From Hymenopellis radicata (taxonomy: Eukaryota; Basidiomycota; Agaricomycetes; Agaricales; Physalacriaceae): a stretch of DNA of 64,000 nucleotides. Made by a program: the position numbers and the translations under genes. The notes beneath the pieces were generated by a model that did no database searches, had not been told where the DNA came from, and saw only the letters and a program-made list of their open reading frames with translations. The DNA lies in assembly GCA_015501595.1 (NCBI GenBank), contig JADNRX010000295.1, positions 1-64,000 of the forward strand. Direction: 5' to 3'. Positions within the stretch are counted from its first letter, which is position 1, and every line of letters starts with the position of its first letter. Below are positions 11,717 through 22,581 of the stretch, piece after piece.

Positions 11717-14700
11717 TAGCCTCGCGAGAAGACAACCGGGAGCGTCACGAAGAGAGAGATGATACCAAATCGTCCTCGTAGCCCCGTCTTGACGCCAGGC
11801 TTCTACGAAGCAGTGAATGATTAAACAATATTCAAGCGAACGTACCAGCCAGGCATCGAAGGAGTGCAACGGTGAGACACGAAATGATGATATTGATCAG
11901 TATGTCTATTGAAGTGTTAGTCTATGTTATGTGGCAAAGGTAAGACTTCAACATACCGAAGACTCGCGACGAGTGCTCTGAAGGATGCGAGGTCCACCTC
12001 GCTCATCGGAAGAACTGGTACTCGAGTCAGGACGGAAACAGAATCAACAACGTGAAGATGCTTACCATGAACAATCAGGGCACAAGACGTCGATGAAGAC
12101 AAGGCGCAAGTCGTGTCGAAGGGTGTTGGTAGTGTCAAGTCTTCAGCCATCTTGTCAGTAACATGAATGGTTAAAGACAAACCACAAGGACATACCTAAG
12201 TAGTCAGTCCCTTCAAGTCGGCCCTCGAGATGGTTGTTGAAATCATTGTCGGAATCTTCGTTGATCTCCACAGGGTATATGAGTCCGGCGTCTTGAGTGA
12301 GTTGTGGGACAGAGTCAAGTCGTAGACCCAAGGTACCATCGCGTCTACACTTGTATCATTAGTACTCGAGTGCTTGAAGACGATGAACCGAAACGTACCC
12401 AAAGAAAATCCTACGCGTAACGCAGTCCCCGTGATAGTTGTCGGAATCATTGTCAGAGTTTGAACATTCTCAAGAATGGGTCTTGTCCGGCGCGTTGAAG
12501 GAGAAGCAGATCTAAGCAAGACTTGTCAGTCTGACTCCAAGACTCCGATTGACGGACGACTCACCAAATAGTTTATTGAACTGAATGAGCAAAGAAGACA
12601 AGTACGATACCTAACTACACTACAGGCGATAACAACATTGACTACGATAACGAAACAATCAGAAGGGAGCAGAGGCCGTCGCCGCTGGCTCGCGACTAGA
12701 GGTCAACAAACAAGTCTTCATGCAGGAACAAAGGCCTGTCAGATCGGATCAGTTATGCTCACATTGAAAGAGAACATGATTTACTCACCCATCCATAGCG
12801 ATGTCAACACCTCTACGACGAGGTCAATCATAATTCCGGTATATCGCCACTGACTGTCACTCCGAGGGCCAGATGACATCTAGCGAGCCCACCGCTAGTC
12901 CCAGAACCATGACGACGGCATAACAGTCATTCACAGATGCTCGTCGACTCCTCGTTTGTGGCTGTGCCGGTACGATTGTCTAAAGGTCGGGGTAAGTTCG
13001 TGAAGAAACCATCAAGATTGGAAACCTCACCAAGTGACATGGAGCGATGCGACATGGCCTACGGCCCACAGAGAACATCTCCCGGATAATGCCCTTCGAT
13101 ACATTGAAGGGTCGAGGCAGTCGGCACCTTGTTCATCGTCCCGAACATACCACCAACCATGACTCCGAATTCAGACAACGTCCAGGGGGCCCACTATCAC
13201 TGTCACCGTCAGGAGTACGACGACGGCAGAAGGATCATTCTCGAGCCTCATTGCCGCTCCTCGTACGTTGCAGTAGGAACTGGGCGTCGTCTAACAGAAA
13301 TATTTTAGTTCAAGCAGAAATGTGCAAAGTTGTTAATCTCACCAGATAAGAAGCAGAACACCAGTGAGACGGCCTTCAGTCCATGGACGACACCGCTAGC
13401 GATATCCTGCGAGACATCGGGGAGAGGCTTTGAAGTCGCAGTTGAACCGACATCACGACATGTTTCGTGCCGGAGTGATGTTGGGCGAAGGGGGTGAGCG
13501 TATATAGCGACGGACGTTGTAATGTCTGAAAGAGGACACCAGGAGGCCTTCGGTCTTGATGCCTGCCAAGGCTTGAGGTCGTCGAGTCTAGTAAGGAATT
13601 TGTTAGTGTCGAGAAGTGCTAATAAATCTTGAAATACATACCGTGGACGAAGGAGGGCGCTGAGGCAGCCCATACTGTGTAGGGTACATGTATGAAATAT
13701 AGACCCTCAGATAACAGAGTCGGTCGAGACCCCGCATGTTGTCTTGCCGCCGCGCCGACGCTCATCGCGCCCAAACCCAATGAGGATAAAATAGGCCCCG
13801 CGGCCGTCGGAAAGACAAAGTAGAACTGTAGTCGGCAGAGAAGGAGGTCTATATAGACCATGGTCGCGCAAGCAAAGCCTAGAGATTGTCTTCAAAACGA
13901 AAGTCAACATATTGCTAAATCGGTCAGACAAACATGAACTCACCGAATGAGAACGGGAGTAGCCGAAGGTTCAAGGTCCCGCAGATGGACACGAGTCATC
14001 GAACAATTACAGCACGATGCCATCCCGACACGCCCCAACCATATCCCATCCTCCCGAGGGCGGAATCATATCCATTCGTCGCGTCCGCAGTGTCGGCACC
14101 GTATCGACAGTACAGCACGTATAAATAGCCGTCCAGGCATCAGCATCGAACATCAACTGAGGTAGGAAGACAATCTAAAAAGGAAATTCAACACTAGGTG
14201 GTTTGGGACCCAAAATGAAATACTTGCCGCCGTTCAACGAGACGTCCATTGTCCGGGACACTCAAAAGTCAAAACTGCGTGACGACATCCTGAAGAACTG
14301 CCGGGGTCCATTAGAAGGGTCTGTTTTAGTCGAAATGTCATAATCAGGAAGACGCGTCTGGTATGCGCACCCAGACGCTGTTGTGAATTGTCGTCATACT
14401 CGAGGCCATAGACGTAGGAGACGGTGTTACTTCAGTGCGAATTTAGGTGGAAAATAGATAGAGTATTGTCCTAGGAATGGTTCGCATCAAGCTCGACAAG
14501 ATTGGCAGTTGGTTCTTTCGGTGTGGGCAGACGATAATGGCGGCAGCAGCGGTGGACCAACGAGAGACGGGAAACGAGAGTCGAGAGGCGTTGTAGAAGG
14601 TGTTGAGAGTGCCATGCACGATGTCCATGAAGTCGCTGTGGGTCGATTCAAGACGTGACCAAACCTGGTCATGGTGGTAAGAAGCAAGATGGAACAGGGA

Positions 14701-15168
14701 CCGATCAAACATACCGTTCGCTGGATGAAACAGTCCGATTCTTGAACAGTCTATAGAAGGGTTAGATGAGGGTGAAAACGAGTAAAATAAGTCGACATTT
14801 TGTGTCCACTCGAATTCGCACAATTGTGTAGTAGGTTCTAAAATCTGAAATCTGGTTAGTACAGCAGGTTCACGGAGCTCGGTAAAACTGACCTGTTGAA
14901 AGCAACGCTAGAAGTAGGTAGGCTTTAGTCTAATAATAAGAAGAGAGTCAATAGTGCGAACATAAGTAGGACGAAAGGTGCAGACTTGCCTCGACGGGTG
15001 AAATGGCACTATAAAATAAGGAAACTAAGCGAGGAGCTTGCTGTGTATAAGAAGAGGTCAAGTAGACTCAAGGAGGGCAAGAATAAAGTGTAGAAACGCT
15101 AAGAAGAGCGAATGAGAGGAAATGTGGCGGATGGAGGAATGATAAAAATTCACCGAACGTCCGCCCTC

Positions 15169-15174
15169 TTTATA
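15169..15174 (-). promoter_or_regulatory. TATA box of minus-strand unit A
   Basis: The minus strand reads TATAAAGAGG here, and a CCAAT box (plus-strand CCAAT at 15,217-15,221) lies about 45 bp further upstream. Both elements are conserved at 34,187 and 46,513. Downstream the minus strand becomes pyrimidine-rich, as in many fungal leaders. Confidence 0.6.
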
Positions 15175-16690
15175 CCACCCATCCGTGCACGGACCATCCG
15201 ATCCTACGCGCACATTCCAATCAGTTTCATGTCATAATTCAGCCGCCAAGGCCCCGAAATCCCCAAATACACAATCCAGAACATTTCCGCGCCCCAAAGA
15301 ACGCACCCGAAACGCCGCGCCCAGCCGCGATTCGTAACCCTCTACATCCCTGAGGCCCTGTTCCTGAAGTTCCAGTGCGTTTGTCTGCAGAAGTTTGCCC
15401 AAAGAACGCGTCGAATATGGATTTGGCGTAGATTCCAGTTAACACCCGTATTGTGAGGGGGTTCCAGCGAGGAAGAGACAGTAGAGAGTCGAGCCAGTTT
15501 GAATAAGGCACAATGAGATTGATGGGGGGCGGAGCCAGGCCGCTGGACGCGTCCTGCATTGAAGAGAGCAAAACGATCATGGCGGTTCGAAGACAAGCAC
15601 GTATGCGTCATAGGCACGTGCCGGCCTTGAACCGAAAATCCCAAGTCGCGAGTTCAACTTTCGACTTTTCCGTCGCGATTTTTTGGGGGTTTTCACACAC
15701 ATTTCAAAGTATTTTCAGTGCCTTTCATTGTGCAAACAATGCTAATGAATTGGGGAAATATAGAAGGAGAAACGGGAAGATGAACTTCGGTGCGTTATCC
15801 GAATGTGGACAAGTTCAGCAGTCGGATCTCTTGACAGGTCTAGAAATAGATTAGAAGATGATTAGAGCTGCATGGAACTCAAGGGTGCCTTCTGGACCAA
15901 CGGGAAGATGTGGAAGAGTGTCAGGGAGAAACTGGTTGACATTGTGTTGGTTTCTGGTGAGGGTCTACAGCTTTTATCAGAAAATACCAGCCTCTAGAAG
16001 TGGATTTTGGCATGAAGTGAGCATTATCTAAAAAGAGAGTCTGACGGGTCACGGCGTACTCGAACGCACAGTTCGCAGACGCAAAAGGATATCAGCGGCA
16101 CGCCTAACCGCTTCACCACAAGAGCTTTACTACGTGTCAACGTGGGGTCTGATTATGCGTTGATCCTGCGTTTCCTGCCAGGTACATAAGTTCGAATTTT
16201 TATTTCCTGTTCTGCCACGTACCATCAAGACCCCCGCGACAGTCGGCACTGTTGCCACACAGGATTCTTCCGCATGTTGTCCTCCCGTCGGATTTAACTT
16301 TCAAGGATGACTCAACCATTTTCGCCGTTTCCAGGGCTCCGCTAGCGCACATCAACCGTACTTTCTGCCGGCATTTGATACCAGTTCAGACTCAGATTTC
16401 CTCTTACGTTTGGTGTCCTCAGTCTACCTCAGATGTGAATTTGGCCTAAACTTAGTTTCTTACTGCTCAAGATCTTGCTGTGAAAGGAGTTTTGAAGCAA
16501 TCTAATGCCGGTGGCGCCCGCTCGAATCTGTGCTGAATGCCATACATTCCAAACCCACGGCATCGTTGGGAATCAACGATGCCGTGAGTTTGGAATGAAA
16601 TGGAATAGAACATAAATTTGGAATTACATCGAGATTGAGGCCGAGGCACTGTTTGTTTGGTGCGGCGCGGAATGGACCCTGCATGTCAGG
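15175..16690. other. Divergent spacer of array pair A
   Basis: This region separates the start of the minus-strand unit from the start of the plus-strand unit and so should hold both promoters. It contains the CCAAT/TATA promoter for the minus unit, an A/T-rich stretch near 15,670-15,780, and a 24-bp hairpin at 16,545-16,597. I find no convincing gene; short open frames across it are not kept among the three copies. Confidence 0.5.
16545..16597. other. 24-bp inverted repeat (hairpin), copy A
   Basis: The left arm at 16,545-16,568 pairs with the right arm at 16,574-16,597 over 24 bp with a single C/A mismatch, leaving a 5-nt GGAAT loop. The hairpin is present unchanged at 35,576-35,628 and 47,905-47,957, always shortly before the plus-strand unit. 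It could be a small-RNA precursor, a cruciform-forming site or a miniature element. Confidence 0.7.
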
Positions 16691-16837
16691 TTTTCTTTTC
16701 CTTTAACCATGACCACTGTTCAAGGAATCACCCACTTTTCTCCCTCACTTTCTCCCCACCTTCTCCTCCAGTGACTGTGTCTCCTCCCTTGACCTCCTGC
16801 ACCTCGTGGAACAACGCACTTCAACTGCCAACTCGCC

Positions 16838-17267
16838 ATGTCCTTCGAGGTAAGTGCATTGTCCGTCCTTCCTCTCGCGTTCTCCAGCTGATTGTTGTCG
16901 TCCCAGGGTATCCTCGACAGAGCCCAACCAGTTATTGTCCTTCTCAGGACCGTCCTCAGTGCCCGTCGTCAAGGACGCGTGTCGCCAGTGCTCCCGCGTT
17001 CGACGTTGATGTCCAAAAGCGGTACTCGGTGTTTGCCGAGCACTCTCTCCTTCTTACCCCCACGACCTGGTGAGTCGTTCCCGTTCTTTCCTCCTCTTCC
17101 AGTCGCTCATTCCACTTCGTTTTAGACGTATTCTGCTCTGAACGGCGTTCTGATGCTCTTGGGGACGTGTCTGTAGTGCCGATGGTATGTTCAACCTTCT
17201 TTTCGGCATCTAGCGCGTTCACTAACAAATTGTTCCCCAGATTTCGATGTCGGTTACAACAAATTGA
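16838..17267 (+). CDS. Putative 86-residue protein at the head of plus unit A
   Basis: Four exons (16838-16849, 16907-17069, 17126-17184, 17241-17267) join in frame to 86 residues starting MSFEGILDRAQPVIV. All introns have GT-AG ends and lengths of 56-57 nt. The 163-nt and 59-nt exons have the same length and frame in copies B (35,877) and C (48,198), although B carries many substitutions. I recognise no domain, signal peptide or membrane segment. The product is rich in Arg, Ser and Val. It could equally be a chance frame in a noncoding RNA. Confidence 0.3.
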
Positions 17268-18232
17268 GGCTATAGGTGCCTAAGGACGACGCCTTGCCGG
17301 CGAGGCGACCTCAGCCCTTAGCTATGTAGCCCCCGGCGTGGACAGCAGGTTCTTGCTGCTCTTCGTGGTCACCTTCTAGTTTCTATGTAAGTCTCTTCGC
17401 ATTCTGCTGCTTTTTACCTGATTTTCTAACCACTGTTTTAGTCCTGTTCTCTGGATGTCGACGCCACGCCGGCGAGGCGACTCAACGCTTCTTGGATTGT
17501 CAACTGTAAGTGTCTGTTTCCTTTCTTTTTCGACGATGTTTTGACGCGCAATTCTCCCAGGTCAGCAGCCTGGCCAGCGATGCTGGACTACCCTACCTCT
17601 CGCACGTCAATCTGTATCTGCGCCACTGGCTCTCACTGGAATGTCCGGCTATGATGTCGTCTCGCGAGCGGGCAATGTTGTTGGTATGTCCTTCAGCCTT
17701 CCATCTTTAATTTTGTTCTGCATCTAATCACTTGTTTTAGTCCGCTCACCTCGCGCTGACCACCATTGACGGTTACACCGACAGACGATGGATCGACGGC
17801 CGCTGAGCTGCGCATTTCGCGGGTAAGCGAGTTGACTTCGGCTCAAGGCCTACCGCTCGTACCTCGACGTCTCGCCCTTACAATGACGACGACCCTTTAC
17901 TCTTACACCGTCGAGCCAAGGATTGACATCTGCCGGGCTGAGCATGTCCTCAGTAAGGTTTTTCAAGTCTTTCTTTTAACTTTCAAGCAATTTCTAACTC
18001 CATTGTTAGGCACATCAAGCCTGTCCGGCGAGGCCGCATCACGTCGTTGCGACATCAAGTATTTGCGTGCCGCTGTCTGTTTATACTCTCAGTCACGTCG
18101 TGTCGGCTCCAGAGTGCTTCGACGATGATCCGCGCCCGGGTTGAATTTGCCGTCGTAAGTCGTTTAGGTTATCTGCGTTGTTTGGCTTGAAATCTGACCC
18201 GATTTCAGCCAATTTTTCCTGAAAATTTTGCC

Positions 18233-18848
18233 TGGCCGGCGAGGCCACACTCGCTGGTTTCATTCACGTCGCGTCTACTCAAGAGTCCTTCGATGGTGAC
18301 GCCTTGGTATCCGCACGAAGATTGCGCGTTTACCCAGCTAATAATCGGAGCCTCAGGATCTCGTCTTGTTCTCGTTCGCCTCTTCGTGGTACGTTGTTCG
18401 TTCTGCTTAACTCCCCGACTTGATTTCTGACCTACATTTCAGCCGATTTTCCCGGAAATTTTGCCTGGCCGGCGAGGCCACATCACGCTGCCACGGCATC
18501 AAGTATTCGTGTGCATCTGCATGTTTGTGACCTCGATTCGCTGAGGCTCTCTATCACTTCTTAAAGTGAGGGAGTTCTAACAAGTACGTTGTTCTTGCTT
18601 CTCGATCCTTGACTCCGGCTCTAACCAATCTTTAGTTCAATTTCCTGGACCCCGAAGCCTGGCCGGCGAGGCCACGCTGGCTCATTGACGCAGCGTCTGC
18701 TCAGGAGCGTTTCGCCGATGACGCGTTGATGTCCGCGGCAAGTTGAAGTACTACCGTAAGTTGTTTCCAGTGTGCGGGCCGTTTTGACTCAAATCTGACC
18801 CTCCTTTCAGCCAATTTTTCCAAAATTTTTGCCTGGCCGGCGAGGCCA
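18233..18848 (+). repeat. Exon-borne hairpin core repeats, unit A (4 exact copies)
   Basis: The 15-nt core TGGCCGGCGAGGCCA starts at 18,233, 18,466, 18,660 and 18,834. It folds as TGGCC-GGCGA-GGCCA and contains an SfiI-type GGCC(N5)GGCC site. Weaker relatives lie near 17,290, 17,470 and 18,020. Spacing is about 170-235 bp, one per candidate exon. Confidence 0.75.
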
Positions 18849-19735
18849 CCCACGGTGCTCTCCTTCACGGCTCCGAACATTATGTGTTCCTCTACGCGCG
18901 GACGCTTGTCTGCGTTGTTCGCCCGGGGAATGTCTCCAGGCCGCCGAATCGAACCTGCTTCGGGTACGTCTCGAGTTCTTCTCGAGTTTGCGGAGACTTA
19001 CTAAATGTACTCTGCAGATTCTCACAGGTCTTCGGCCGTGTTTCTTACCAAATTTGTAGTCGAACTTCTGCCAGTCAGAAGCCTTCGATCGGGCTATCAG
19101 CTGTCGCTTGTCTTGCCTTCACATCTTCGGTAGTAGTCTAGAGACGACGAATTGGCCGCCGCCCAGGAATTGGTGAGTTTCAATCTTCGAGCTCCAATTC
19201 AGTTTCTGACAGTAAATCTCAGCCTATCCTTCTTGAATCGACGCCTGCCCAGCAACGCCATCACCACCGCTCGTTGAACAACCTCGGTCTGTGCGGGACA
19301 CAGTCTGGCGTTGTGGAACTGAACCTTTCCGGCGAACACGATGCAATTCTGGTGATCCGGGTCGAAGTTCGGAATGCTCAGACTTGCGAGGAAGGTGATT
19401 TCAATTTTCTTTGTGTACGATTACGCATTCTGATTTTCGCTAGGAGTCGCGAGTTCAACTCGGGCAGAGGACAAGAATCTTGCTATACGGTAAGTCTTGA
19501 ATCTTGACTTTGAACACTTACCTTTCTAGCATACCTGCATTACCGAGTCTCACCTGTTCGCGGGTGGGGCTTTGTATTTTTTTAAAACCAAGTACGTGCC
19601 GGGTGGCAGGGGAAACTATTGACAATTTTTGTCGCGTTTTTCTCAGTCGACGGGGAGAGGGTCTACAGAGCGCGGGCAGCTTAGTAAGCTAGGTTAGAAC
19701 TCGTAGAAATAAGTAGAACACGAAATGGAGTCGAT

Positions 19736-20067
19736 TTGAGTAAACGCGAGTTGATCGATGAAGACCTGCCTAATGGGGGGAAGGGCTACTCGAGTCCACT
19801 CCCACGAACCCTGCATACCGCGCTCTCAACAGAACAGTCTCCCAAGAGGACGCCGTCTCCACCCCAGAACCCAGGAAGACGCGAAGGAAGAGGACACGAC
19901 CGCCCTCCACGCACTCCACGACGGACGCACCACCACCGCACCCAAGAGACGCCTCACAGCACACCCGACCCAGAGACAGACGATGGACACGACCACCCGT
20001 GTAGCCATATCCTCCTACTCGCAGAAATGGACACCAGCACGGGAGGTCGTCCTTCAACCCGCCGTCC
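19736..20067 (+). other. Foreign leader fused to LRR copies 2-4
   Basis: Copies 2, 3 and 4 share this leader (also about 38,880-39,224 and 51,060-51,431), which is unrelated to the 5' end of copy 1. Similarity to copy 1 starts abruptly at about 20,047, matching 6,921. The leader is open in two frames but neither joins the LRR frame directly; the first in-frame ATG is that of MAGLKEEKRA at 20,068. It begins right where the plus-strand unit ends, so a readthrough transcript is possible. Confidence 0.55.
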
Positions 20068-22318
20068 ATGGCTGGTCTAAAGGAGGAGAAGCGTGCCATA
20101 GAGGTGCAAGAGATGGAGAGGAGAGCGTGGGTTGTACGGGGCGATTCCGTGTCTTCATCAAGCGTAAGTATTGACGGTGAGCTCCCCGGTGACGAATGGT
20201 GGAGTATGGACAAGGTGGACAGTTTCTACAAGGAATGTTGTGCTGGATGTGACGAGCAGCCGGATGCCAGTGTAAGCGCTGCGTTCAAGGTGCGTCTTCT
20301 CGCCGTTGTCGGTGTTGTCGACGCTGAACATCTCTTAGCATGCAGCCACGAATCCGCGGACAGTAGACTTGTCAGGCGTACAATTGACACTAACATCTGC
20401 CTCCATTCTATCCGATGTATTCACCATCGAGTGGGGACTCATATTCAAAGAGTGCGACCTCGACGAGCAGGTACGCGCCATTCTGTTATTTGTTGACGAG
20501 ATTGACCGTATGACAGATCCTGAAACCCATGCTGCATTCGCTGCTAATACCAAACTCCCTCACTTTCCTCTCCGTGGCGTCTAATCGCCGGTTAAAAACT
20601 ACCGCGTTTAGGCTAATAGGTGCTTACCTCGAAAAGGTATAACATTTCCTGCTACACGGGGAAATATGTTCACTCTCTTTCTAGTCCGACTCCCTCCAAT
20701 TCCTCGACCTCTCGCAAAATCCTCTGGACAAAAAATCAATAGAGTACATCGTGACGGCACTCAAATCTCCACCGCAAGCGGGGCTGGCATCTCTGAGGCT
20801 GGACGACTGTTCATTAAGACCAGGAGCCCTAGAAGCCCTCTGTACGTGCAATCTTAAACCTACTTGCTCAATCTTACCCATCTCCAGCACGCGCTGTGCG
20901 GACCTCTTCGCTACGAAATATCTCTTTACGATATAATCGTATAAACGCGACAGGCGCAGTCGCCCTTGCACTAATGATTAGGGATTATCCCGACGTTGTC
21001 CCCGCGTCTCCCTCATCCACCAACTCCGTCTACCTCAACTCTACGGCGTCCTCTCAAGCGTCCTCTCCGGCGTCGTCGCTGACCTCTCTCCCTCTCTCTC
21101 CGCCTGCTACACCATTACCCCATGTCGGTCCAATATTACCCCCTCCGCGACATCCACCCACTGGTTTACAGACCACCTATACACCGTACGTCCCTCGGTC
21201 CAAACGAGGTACAGCTCCAGCCCCACAAATCAACCCACTGAGCGCGTCCGGTCACCCTGTGCCGATTCTTACTTCGTCCAGTCAAGGCGGAATAACGGCA
21301 CGTCAGAGCCCCTTGCCCTCGTCACATCCACATTCGGGACCCAGCGCTGCTCTGCTCGACAAAGTACGGGCGCTGGATGCACTCCCTCGCCTCGGCGCGC
21401 TCAGAACCCTCGATCTGAAGGGTAATGATCTTAAGCAGGGTATCACATTCCTGGCTCAGGTGCTCAAGCGCAATCGGACACTCAAGGTACTTAATCTGAG
21501 CGAGAACAAGTTGGACTCGGCCGGACTGGTTGCTATCGCCGAAGCACTCAAGTATAATTCAAGCTTGGAGACTTTGGACTTGAGCCGAAACCCATGTGCG
21601 GCGGGTTTGGAGGGGGTGAGTTTATCCGATTTACATGTTACGACTACTCACAGCCTACAGATACAATCCTTACGAACCGCGTTTACGCTCAACACGGCGC
21701 TGAAGCGATTATTCTTGTCGTCAACTCTGCTCAGCTCTATAGGTGCTATCGCCCTTGCCGAATTCCTCCCCGAATCAACCTCCCTGCTACACCTTGACCT
21801 GACGCAGAATCAATTAGATCTAGCATCTGTTATCGCGCTGGAGTCGGGAATGAAAGCGAACAGAGTGTTACGATGCCTGGATCTCGATGTCCCACCGGGC
21901 GACGAGGAGTTTGCTCGCTGCTGTCGGGGTATCCTCGGTTCGTGTGTTCGCAACACCGAAGAGGCGCAAAAGCGGGCCGAGGAAGCTGACGGTGTGGATG
22001 GTGGCGATAGCGCAGGGAAGAAGGTATGGGGCATCCTAGACGACAGCGAGCTTGCGAAACGGATACGGATGGAGGAGACAGTCGGAGGCGATATCGTTGT
22101 GCGTGCGCGCGCAAGTATCACTCAGATGCACAACATCCTGCATCCGCCGGCGTATCCCCAGGAAATATCCGTCATTCCTGTGCCGCAGGAAGTGGCCAAG
22201 CGCGTCCGGGCGATTATCGAGGAGCTGGGCGTGGTGATACAGGCGACGGAGGATCCGGAGCGGATGGAGGAGCTGTTCGCGATGCACGATGAGCTCACGG
22301 AATTGGTTGGGAAGGTGG
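20068..22318 (+). pseudogene. LRR copy 2, 5' portion, split by a retrotransposon
   Basis: Exons 20068-20289, 20339-20470, 20517-20636, 20685-20841, 20888-21615 and 21661 onward match copy 1 with all splice sites intact and no frameshift. Exon 2 lacks a few in-frame codons (RKLV is shortened). The first 85 residues of copy 1, with the SILK motif, are missing. The LTR element begins at 22,319 and gives an immediate in-frame stop (TAG at 22,321). Before insertion this copy could have encoded an N-terminally shortened LRR protein. The remainder continues at 29,085. Confidence 0.8.
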
Positions 22319-22530
22319 TGTAGAGCACTGACGTGCTCTGCGCGCACAGCGCGATGGAGACAGGTCCTAGACCTGTCCAGTACCTATGCCTCAGACTATA
22401 CCTAGCCTCATTCCAGACACATGTAGATTCCTAGCTAGTATACATACTATCACACCACTAATATATCTATCTTTCTTCCACTCATCACAGTCCGATAGTC
22501 TCTGTTCTCCCCGAGAACAGTGCGCTTACA
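22319..22530 (+). repeat. 5' LTR
   Basis: 212 bp, ends TGTA...TACA. It carries three short inverted repeats: GAGCAC/GTGCTC at the very start, GACAGGT/ACCTGTC, and TGTTCTC/GAGAACA near the 3' end. It differs from the 3' LTR at one position (GCGCTTACA against GCACTTACA). Confidence 0.95.
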
Positions 22531-22532
22531 TC

Positions 22533-22543
22533 TGGAGCCCACC
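22533..22543 (+). other. Possible tRNA primer binding site
   Basis: Two bases after the 5' LTR the sequence reads TGGAGCCCACC, which has the TGG start expected of a site pairing with the CCA end of a tRNA. I could not assign the tRNA. Confidence 0.4.
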
Positions 22544-22581
22544 GCTTCGAATAAATCGTCTGCCTTCAGACCCGCTGTTCG

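Larger units (their letters stand above)
10966..15174 (-). other. Minus-strand spliced-looking transcription unit, array pair A
   Basis: Read on the minus strand from the TATA box at 15,174, this unit shows roughly 15 or more candidate introns of 45-60 nt. Donors are GTATGT, GTGAGT, GTAAGC or GTACGT types and acceptors end in AG, for example donors near 14,712, 13,934, 13,640, 12,563, 12,195, 12,067 and 11,953. Exons carry short open frames that differ between the three copies through indels, and no known domain appears. At least two exons resemble each other (near 12,450 and 12,250). I read it as a long noncoding RNA or a decayed multi-exon gene. Homologues are at 30,070-34,192 and 42,420-46,518. 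Confidence 0.5.
16690..19735 (+). other. Plus-strand spliced-looking transcription unit, array pair A
   Basis: The unit reads left to right as short exons separated by introns of about 50-60 nt with good signals, for example 16,850-16,906, 17,070-17,125 and 17,185-17,240. Later exons begin with a run like CCAATTTTTCC and carry the core GCCTGGCCGGCGAGGCCAC. Reading frames through the core exons are not kept: indels and stops differ between repeats, though one last-type exon (near 18,840-18,960) stays open in all three copies. A small open frame opens the unit (16,838). I take it as a noncoding or decaying multi-exon gene; it runs into the foreign leader of LRR copy 2. Confidence 0.5.

Noticed and set aside
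18233..18848. Evenly spaced GGCCGGCGAGGCC repeats as a CRISPR array
   Set aside because: Repeats are only 15-20 bp, spacing is about 170-290 bp, spacers are homologous to one another, and the DNA is fungal with introns.
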